64,000 nucleotides of DNA. Origin: Trichobilharzia regenti (lineage: Eukaryota > Platyhelminthes > Trematoda > Strigeidida > Schistosomatidae). The first letter of the stretch is position 1; the number at the start of each line of letters is the position of its first letter. Below, piece by piece: positions 56,757 to 64,000 of this stretch. A program made the position numbers and the translations under genes. The notes under the pieces are model-generated. The model was not told where the DNA came from. It did not search any database and was given only the letters and a program-made list of their open reading frames with translations. The DNA lies in NCBI GenBank assembly GCA_944472135.2, contig OX235270.1, forward strand, positions 147,699,632 to 147,763,631, given 5' to 3'.

Positions 56757-57065
56757 ATTAACTTGTTCTTATGAACCCAGGTATATTGGTCATTCGACGC
56801 GTAAACCGTCTAACACTAACGCACATGATATAATTATTAAACTTAGGCAGTGTGCTCGAAACGTCTTCAGTTAATATTACTATATATCACTGTATGATTT
56901 ATCAAAATAGAATCTTATCTATAATGGAACTAACGCACATGGTTTCAAAAAGGTAGTAGTGTCTCTATAAGGCGTGAAATAATCGAATATCTCGTCAAAA
57001 AAGGTCATTCCATTTCAGCAGACACCTTCAAAGTAATCTGTCAAAGACAGTACGCTGTCACATAA
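55658..57065. other. intergenic with AT microsatellites
   Basis: AT runs at 55765-55781 and 55795-55811, and a TA run at 56723-56754. Nothing else was recognised. Confidence 0.5.
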
Positions 57066-57251
57066 TTTTTATTGCTCATAGCTTGATTCCACACCGTATT
57101 TTCGGTACAAGTTTTCAATTCTCAGCATGTGATATCGGTGGCCCAAATTTAGCAGCCCAACCATCCATATCAGGTGTGCGTTGGCCTCAGGGAGAACCCC
57201 GGACCATGTCCATGGTTGGCAAGCGTTCTAGCCACTGTGCCACCTATGCAC
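57066..57251 (-). mobile_element. SINE, family A (CR1-type LINE tail)
   Basis: Minus strand: GTGCATAGGTGGCACAGTGG, ACGCTTGCCAACCATGGAC, CCGGGGTTCTCCC (B box damaged), GATATGGATGGTTGGGCTGC, CACATGCTGAGAATTGAAAA and CGAAAATACGGTGTGGAATC. Diverged from the other copies and closest to 58513-58697. Confidence 0.75.
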
Positions 57252-57843
57252 GTACTCACAATAAAAATAACAATTATCCACAGGAATTTTCCCGCCTTTA
57301 CAGTAGGCATAAAGTAAAACTTGTGCAAAGTAAAAAATGAGAATAATAACTCCGATAGTAATAACAGTGAGTCTACTTCAAACAGTATTGTCGATACAGT
57401 ATGGAAATCTTAGCATGTTATTATAGAGTATGGGATCTAATGTTCTGTTGATTATACCATGGTAAGGGGAACACAAAGAAAATAACAATCATTACAGAGG
57501 CTAAATGATGTTTACACTTATAGGAAAATAAACAAAAGAAAGTTAGAGGATTATAAATATTATAGGAATAATAACAGTAAAGCTTGGTGGTCTAATGGCA
57601 GAGAGAACTGTTTGTTTACTAGTGCAAAGAAGGTTAGTTAGTTAGTTAGTTCGTGTCTGACACTATTTTCATTACATAAAATACGTACCAAATATGGTAT
57701 CGTGTAATTTTCATACCTAGACGTCATCGCGTAGTCTTTCGAAATGACATCTAATTTTACCTAAGGAGACACAATGTAAACGTTGCGGGCGAAGTGTAAC
57801 TTCACAGTCTCAAAAGATAGCTTAGAGAATTTATTGTACTAAA
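57252..57843. other. intergenic, nothing recognised
   Basis: A GTTA tetranucleotide run lies at 57630-57652. No other assignment. Confidence 0.45.
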
Positions 57844-58512
57844 TCAAGTGCCAATCAATGACAATGTCAACAATATGGCCCAGTGGGATAGTATAACACT
57901 TCGCATACTGATAGTCTTCAGAGTTTTACGAAGTATGCCATAGTGTCTTTTAAGCAATCCAGAAAAGAATAAGGGTGAACAATAAAGAAGAATAGGTAAG
58001 ATGAAAGTGTTGACAAACTGTAAAAGGAAGAGTTGAGTTATACCTGAGTACCTTAGCTTCTTAATGTGAAAAGTAGGAAGAAATATTTTATAGAAATCGC
58101 TAAGACACTGCAAGACCAGGAAAGATCGGAAAAAAGAATTATTCTAAAATATTAAACTTCAGACTTGATTTCAATATCAGTGTCGTGAGTTCCACAATAG
58201 TCACAGGAATTAGCTTTATTTATTTACATCAGAAACTGAAATATAAATCTGACATTGAGTAGGATTAAGTTTAAGTGTTATGGAGTGACCGAGTATAAAT
58301 ACGGCTAACGAGATACAACGGACGATGACGGAACGCCTGCTATTGCTTGATAGTTAAATTCCTCTGACCCGAAAAGCGAATTTAGAAGACCCATACGTTG
58401 ACGAAAAATATGTATATTATTCCAACAAGGATAATTAACTGTCACACAAGAGTGTGAATGGGAAAGTGTCAATTAATTGTACAGTACAGTAGTATAAGAA
58501 AAATACTAACAT

Positions 58513-58697
58513 GTGTGTCGGTGGACAGCGGTTAGGACTCTCGCCAACACTGTACATGGTCCGGGGTTCCACTCTCGGCCGACGCACACCTGATGTGGAT
58601 GGTTGGGCCGCTAAATTTGGGCCACCGATATCACATGCTGAGAATTTCAAACTTGTACCGAAAATATGGTGCGGAATCAAGCTATAATCAAAAATAA
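58513..58697 (+). mobile_element. SINE, family A (CR1-type LINE tail)
   Basis: GTGTGTCGGTGGACAGCGGT, AGGACTCTCGCCAACACTG, CATGGTCCGGGGTTCCACTC, GGCCGACGCACACCTGATGT, CATGCTGAGAATTTCAAACT, GAATCAAGCTATAATC. Lies inside the decayed LINE. No target duplication. Confidence 0.8.
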
Positions 58698-58699
58698 GA

Positions 58700-58920
58700 A
58701 ATTAAGATAGATAAAGTAGTTTTTCTTACTGTCAACTGGATTCTGATTGGCTGCAATGCCATGTGACAAAAGTCATACATTGTTATCTAGTTAATAGACA
58801 TACAAGATAGATTGTGAGTCATCACTGACTGACGACCATTAGACACATAGCAAACATATCGGACTGACAAACAAACAGATATCATGTGGCTACATAGGAT
58901 TAGGACCATTGAATGGAGAC
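58700..58920. other. unassigned insertion in the decayed LINE
   Basis: This piece does not translate as LINE sequence. Near 58855-58905 it contains AGCAAACATATCGGACTG and ACAAACAAACAGATATCATG, related to the duplicated unit at 3324-3414. Confidence 0.35.
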
Positions 58921-60295
58921 CATTTGCTAACTCCTGATAGAAAGCTGTTGATCCTTGTAGTCTAGCTGGGAGTTAAAAGGAAATGAATTAGTTAGATCGT
59001 CCATATACCTCACAAAGGTCATTTCACTAGATTGATGTAAGTCGTGCAAAATGAAAGAGAACAGAAAAGGAGAAAGAACAGCGTCTTGAGAGACGCCAGT
59101 ATCAGTAAGCAATGAAGTGGACGACTTCCCCTTACATACAGTGTGCTACGTTCCTGAGAGATAAGAATGTAGCCAGTTGACAACCCCACACTCAGTTGGA
59201 CTTTCAGCAAGCTTATTTAACAAAGTATCCCTAGGTACTGTGTCAGAAGCAGATGTGTAATCTAGGAAGGCGCAGAGGTTAAATTTATCCCCTCTGTCTA
59301 AACTACAGACGATGTTATGATGCATCATCTGTACCCAGGATAAAAGAAGGATTCTGCGACTGGAGACATTTTAGAACGTCATTTGTGTTAAAAACAGCTT
59401 TCATGAGCAATTGTGACACTAGAAAGTTTGGCATTTGTGGGAGAATATATTAAAGTCGTGTTTAGGGTACACACATCTAAAGAATAACAAACACTGTTTA
59501 TCTGCATACCACCAGTAATTTCTTTGAATAGTTTCCATATATTAGAGGCGTTTCTAAGGGGTACAACCTCTGTATTTCAGACTTGATTTGGATGTTAATT
59601 CTTTTCATACCAATGTTATCCTTCATTTTATATAACTTTTCTTCTTTTACCTGCAAAGCTTTTAAGTTGAGAGGAGGAGTAACTGTCAAATCTGAAAAAA
59701 AGAGCTCATCTTGGACAGTAGGTGTCAAGACATGTAATATTAGAGACAGTGTCATCAGGAAAGCATTCATCATACAAGTCCCACCTTGTGTCTTTGAGCA
59801 TGCTCCTAAGATTCTGAACACTCTCATCAGAGAAACGTCGGTACACAATTTTCGTGGACAGGTATGAGGAGTTTTTCTTGCGTAATCTTCTATAAATTTT
59901 GGGTGATACCCCTACAATACAACCATCAGAGTCAAACAGTTGGGCTCTTCTACGAGCTTTGTACATTCCGGAGTCACATATAATTACAAGATCAAGCGAA
60001 TTATCTATTCGAGTGGAAAAGTCAAAGATATTTTCAAGACCTAATGATGCATGCAACTGCAATCGGAAGAATTAAAACTCCCAGTCACTATGGACAATGA
60101 GTTGTCAACAGAGGCGGCACAAAGATGGATAGTTCTGAGGGACTGTGACAAGGTGTGACATAAATGTTGGTGATAAAAATGAAGTTGTACTTAGACAGGT
60201 ATTTAGGTCAACATTTAACAGTTATACAGTCAATATTATCATTTGAGAATTTAAAGCAAACGCTGCTGGCAGCAGACCACTGAGAATTAAGGAAA

Positions 60296-60483
60296 GTGCG
60301 TCGGTGGCACAGTAGTTAGGACTCTCGCCGACCATGAACATGGACCGAGGTTCAATCCGCTGCCGACGCACACCTGATATCTATGGTCGGCCTGTAAAGT
60401 TTGGGCTACCTATATCCATGCTGAAAATTCCATACTTGTACCAAAAATACAGTGTGGAATCAAGCTGTAATTAAAAATAAATA
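60296..60483 (+). mobile_element. SINE, family A (CR1-type LINE tail)
   Basis: GTGCGTCGGTGGCACAGTAG, TTAGGACTCTCGCCGACCAT, CCGAGGTTCAATCC, GCCGACGCACACCTGATATC, ATGCTGAAAATTCCATACTT, GAATCAAGCTGTAAT and an AAATAAATAAA tail. The LINE endonuclease sequence resumes directly on both sides without a visible target duplication. Confidence 0.87.
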
Positions 60484-60813
60484 AAATAAAATCACCACCT
60501 CATTTCTTCCTTGAGATGGGTCGGTCTTGTCTGTATATAGTGAAACCATCTAGGCAGACTAAAATGTCATCATATGAATCGTGGAGTCAGGTTTCCTGAA
60601 GCGTTGTTACACCTGTGTAATTATAAACATTTGAAGATAATAGATCATTTAAGTGACTAATCTCGTGTGATAACGACATGTGGTGACTAAATTATAACAA
60701 CCTAAAAAGGAAACTGCCTAATGAAGACCTTGGCGAATCTCCGTCAACCAATCGAATGCGTCCTAAGCCGAAGTGTGTAATTTCAGAGACATATATGCAA
60801 ATGCAAAGACCCA

Positions 60814-63400
60814 ATGACGATGAAGAAACTCAATGGGTTCCTACAGTATTCTGTCACACTTGCGTCAGTGAAATCTGAGATTAACTTTTTTGAAATCTGT
60901 ATCAGTAAAAATGAATATCCTTATGTATTCTGGAAAGCTCTTAGGCATAACCGTATATGTCCGAATTCCAAAATATTAAAGCGCCATACACTAAATTGTA
61001 TTGACGCAATGAGTTCTCGTGTTGTTGAGTTAAACAGGAACATATCTCTGAGAAGTCACGTTCTGTTTGAACTTTCAACTGATGAACACCGGCAATTCGA
61101 GGAATACGTTTCTATTGTCGTCGAAAAACATTCCCAGTCTGCTAACGTCAAGCATCTTGACAGCCTCAAGCAGGTAGTAGCAGAAAAAAGATTTCCGAAT
61201 GACCCCAATAAATATGTACTTAATTATTCTTCCATCACTCTTTCTGAAATTCCACTACAACCCCTATCACTGTGCCCCAAATTCTGTAACCGTTCGTCCA
61301 AAGTCAACAGATCGCATACTCAAGTGCAATTTGAAAATCTTATTAATCAGACCAACGATCTCACACCCATATCACCTGAGGAATTCCAACACTTTAAATC
61401 CACAGTTTTTGATTGCTGTCATCAGTTTACTAGCTCAAAACCTAGCTTGAATAATCTTCTGACTAAAGAGCATATAGACCAACTTAAAGAACTAGAGAAG
61501 AATGATAATATTATCATATGCCGTCCACACAAAGGTGGGGTTGTTGTGGTTATGAATCGTCAAGATTACAATGATATAATCTCAGCGATCCTTTCTGACC
61601 AAACGAAATTTTCCGAACCCATGGTGGTAAGAACAAGACACATCTAATTGAAAATCAACTGACTGATGTCCTAAAGAACATGAGGAATAAGTCAGCAATC
61701 TCGTCAGAAATATACGAACGCATCCGACCAGTAGGCTTCATTATGCCACGTTTGTGTGGACTACCGAAAATACATAAGACAGGATTACCCCTCCGTCCAG
61801 TCCTCGATATGGCTGGCTCTCCTTATCACAGAATCGCTCAATGGCTAGCCGAAATACTGAAACCAGTCAGAGGGCAAGTATCTAAGTTTTCCATTGATGA
61901 TACGTTTAAATTCATAGATAGCATTAAAGATTTTAGCGTCTCAGACAAAGTCCTGTTCTCATTAGTTGTGACGTCGTTATTTACCAATGTTCCTCTCATG
62001 GAAGACTGTTTGCTATTTATGTGACTATACTCATACACATAGTTTAGAAATAGGTTTGCCGACAATCCACCTCAAAGAGCTTTTATTGAGATGCATGTTG
62101 AATGTTCAGTTCACCTTCAATAATGAGATCTTTAGACAGAGAGATGGCATTGCCATGGGATCACCACTGGGTCCCTTGTTGGCTGATTGTTTTATGGCAA
62201 AGCTTGAAAATTCTCAACTTAGTCAAACCATCGGTCATTTTGACATTTATGAAAGATACGAAGAAGACACTTTCGTTATATGCGATAATAACGTAATTCT
62301 TGATGATGTCTTGTTCGCTTTCAACAACTGCCATCCTTCCTTACAATTCACCATAGAAAAGGAATCCGAACTAAGTATTCCGTTTCTGGATGTGTGCCTT
62401 AGCAGACGTAATGACGGATCTCTCAAAAGATCTATTTATTTTATTTTTATTGATTTTTGATTACAGCTTGATTCCACACTGTATTTTTGGTACAAGTATG
62501 GAATTTTCAGCGTGGATATCGGTAGCCCAAAATTCGCAGGCCGACCATAGATATCAGGTGTGCGTCGGCGTGGGCTCGAACCCGGACCATGTTCATGGTC
62601 GGCGAGAGTCCTAACCACTGTGCCACCGACGCACCTGGAAATATACATGGAACGGACAGCTAACTAATTTTCACATTTGGGTGCCTATTTCCAGGAACAG
62701 GAACCTAATTCATTCACTTTGTTTTAGGATAAGGAAAATTTGTAGTTCTGATTGCATTGACTCAAAACATGACTTCTTAAAAGCCACACACGCAGAAAAT
62801 GGTTACCCTAACCGATTTATTGACAGCAACATGAAAGATAAGCAGTCTAACTGGTCACCAACTCAGTTCCAGAGAAAACCTTATTCGTGAACTTGGAATT
62901 CAAAGGTGATCAAGCTTCAGATATGCTCAAAAACCGTCTCTCTAAATCAGTCAGTAAGACGTCCTTTGTAGCAAAATTACATCTGACGTTCACGAGCCGC
63001 AAATTGTTCTCCACCTCTGTAAAAGATAAGTTCCCCCGTCTGGCCGCCTCCATGTGCATCACCTGCTCTTATGGAGCAAGGTACATTGGCCATAGTCAGA
63101 GGAGGCTTTCCACACGGATACCAGAACATACCCAGCTTGATTTTACAAGGGGGAAAGGGAGTGTATGCGAAGCTCTATTCTGGAACATCTGATCGACTTC
63201 TGTCACTCATTCAACCCTGACCATGATTTCAAGATCATATATAGAATCCATGCTAACTTCCGGGGTTTTCTTCGTTACAGACTTCTAAAGACAGCCGAGG
63301 CCTTGTCAATTCATGACTTTAAGCCAGACCTTTGTGTACAAATGAATTACGTACAATCCCTACTTATGCCTTGGCTGTAGAGGGACAGACACTTATTTAT
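60814..63400 (+). mobile_element. Penelope-like element, nearly full-length, inactive
   Basis: N-terminal region, then NIIICRPHKGGVVVV, MPRLCGLPKIHKTGLPLRPV (Penelope-type fingers), FSLVVTSLFTNVP (motif A), QRDGIAMGSPLGPLLADC (motif B), YERYEEDTFVI (motif C), IPFLDVCLSRRNDGSLKRSI, then after an inserted SINE TWNGQLTNFHIWVP and SRNRNLIHS, and a GIY-YIG domain with CITCSYGARYIGHSQRR and IPEH, ending DFKPDLCVQ and PWL at 63380. Motif A has V for the catalytic aspartate and motif C reads EED instead of VDD. Frameshifts near 61625, 62010, 62890 and 63170. Confidence 0.85.
62437..62634 (-). mobile_element. SINE, family A, inserted in the Penelope-like element
   Basis: Minus strand: GTGCGTCGGTGGCACAGTGG, TTAGGACTCTCGCCGACCAT, GGGTTCGAGCCC, ATATCTATGGTCGGCCTGCG, CTGAAAATTCCATACTTGT and a TAAAA tail. 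It splits the polymerase-to-endonuclease linker between the SIY and KYTWNG residues. Both flanks continue the host element with no visible target duplication. Confidence 0.87.
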
Positions 63401-63557
63401 TTTGTATATTTAGTTATTCTGTGTGTGACAACAGAAGACAGGGGCCAAGCAACAGACCGTTTATTAAGGAAATCAACACATATTTATAGATTTCCATGTA
63501 CATATTATAGATTATTGTTAGCAGAAAAACACAGTCTACTGATTGGTTGTTTCTGAT

Positions 63558-63742
63558 TTTGATTTTTGATTACAGCTTGATTCCACACCGTATTTTTGGT
63601 ACAGGTATGGAATTTTCAGCGTGGATATCTGTAGCCCAAATTTCGCAGGCCGACCATAGATATCAGATGTGCGCCGGTGTGGGCTCGAACCCGGACCATG
63701 TTCATGGTCGGCGAGAGTCCTAACCACTGTGCCACCGACGCT
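63558..63742 (-). mobile_element. SINE, family A (CR1-type LINE tail)
   Basis: Minus strand: GAGCGTCGGTGGCACAGTGG, TTAGGACTCTCGCCGACCAT, GGGTTCGAGCCC, ATATCTATGGTCGGCCTGCG, CTGAAAATTCCATACCTGT. Nearly identical to 62437-62634, about 1.1 kb away in the same orientation. Confidence 0.85.
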
Positions 63743-64000
63743 CTCACAGAAAGCTAAGGTTGCATCTCATTTTGACTGTTTCTTGGATTTCAGATCATCT
63801 ATATGTGAACTGAATCCGCCTACGCAAAGTCTTTGTTCTCATTTTTCTCATGGCTAATATTGGGGACATTAAAATTGACGTAAATTACTGTCCACCAAAT
63901 TTGGCTAACAGCCAGCTCTCACAAAACATGTACGTTTCCCTTACTACTTCAATAATTTTCATTATTGTTATGATTATTATTCACACTCCGAATAGTTTCC
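63743..64000. other. window end, nothing recognised
   Basis: No assignment. Confidence 0.4.

Larger units (their letters stand above)
57844..60700 (-). mobile_element. CR1/Jockey-type LINE, decayed, with two SINE-A insertions
   Basis: From the 5' side (right) the minus strand gives LNDLLSSNVYNYTGVTTLQE (endonuclease), a SINE at 60296-60483, SNDNIDCITVKC and SKYNFIFITNIYV, then LDLVIICDSGMYKARRRAQL, a linker, DKFNLCAFLDYTSASDTVPR (motif A, aspartate of LDYTSA kept), VSQDAVLSPFLFSFILHDL (motif B), VRYMDDLT (motif C), a second SINE at 58513-58697, and the C-terminal FHIKKLRYSGITQ. It matches the + strand copy at 12.8-16.7 kb. Stops, shifts and a deletion make it inactive. Confidence 0.78.

Overview
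The window looks like nuclear DNA of a blood fluke (Schistosomatidae; Schistosoma, Trichobilharzia or a close relative). It is AT-rich, has very long introns packed with non-LTR retrotransposons and Penelope-like elements, and carries tRNA-derived SINEs that include the hammerhead-ribozyme type known from schistosomes (Sm-alpha). The species cannot be fixed by eye. All family calls were made by hand translation and comparison, without a database search.

One host gene is visible, on the + strand from before position 1 to about 34,240. Six exons (141-272, 18649-18805, 22870-23025, 28847-29040, 32289-32495, 33872-33928) join with consistent GT-AG sites and phases into the last 300 residues of a major-facilitator transporter. 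It is closest to SVOP, the synaptic vesicle 2-related protein. The introns measure 18,376, 4,064, 5,821, 3,248 and 1,376 bp. From 34.2 kb to the end no host exon was found.

Mobile elements make up most of what can be recognised. (1) SR2-type RTE retrotransposons: one nearly full-length degenerate copy (47.0-49.7 kb), three very similar young 3' ends (7.55, 19.7 and 29.2 kb), many older pieces, and fragments of a second RTE subfamily. (2) A CR1/Jockey-type LINE: a + copy at 12.8-16.7 kb into which a truncated sister copy is nested, and a decayed - copy at 57.8-60.7 kb. (3) Penelope-like elements of at least three families, two of which form inverted pairs with their 3' ends facing outward. (4) SINEs. 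Two families share one tRNA-like head but carry different tails: SINE-A ends in the tail of the CR1-type LINE, SINE-A' in the tail of the RTE. Two further families carry hammerhead ribozyme motifs.

The most interesting points are the SINE pair parasitising two different LINE machineries, with target-site duplications that appear to follow the partner; the decayed hammerhead SINEs, often in inverted pairs; the Sm-alpha-like insertion at 40.4 kb with a 5' inversion inside a perfect 13-bp target duplication; and the Penelope inverted architecture. The remaining stretches hold microsatellites or sequence in which nothing could be recognised.
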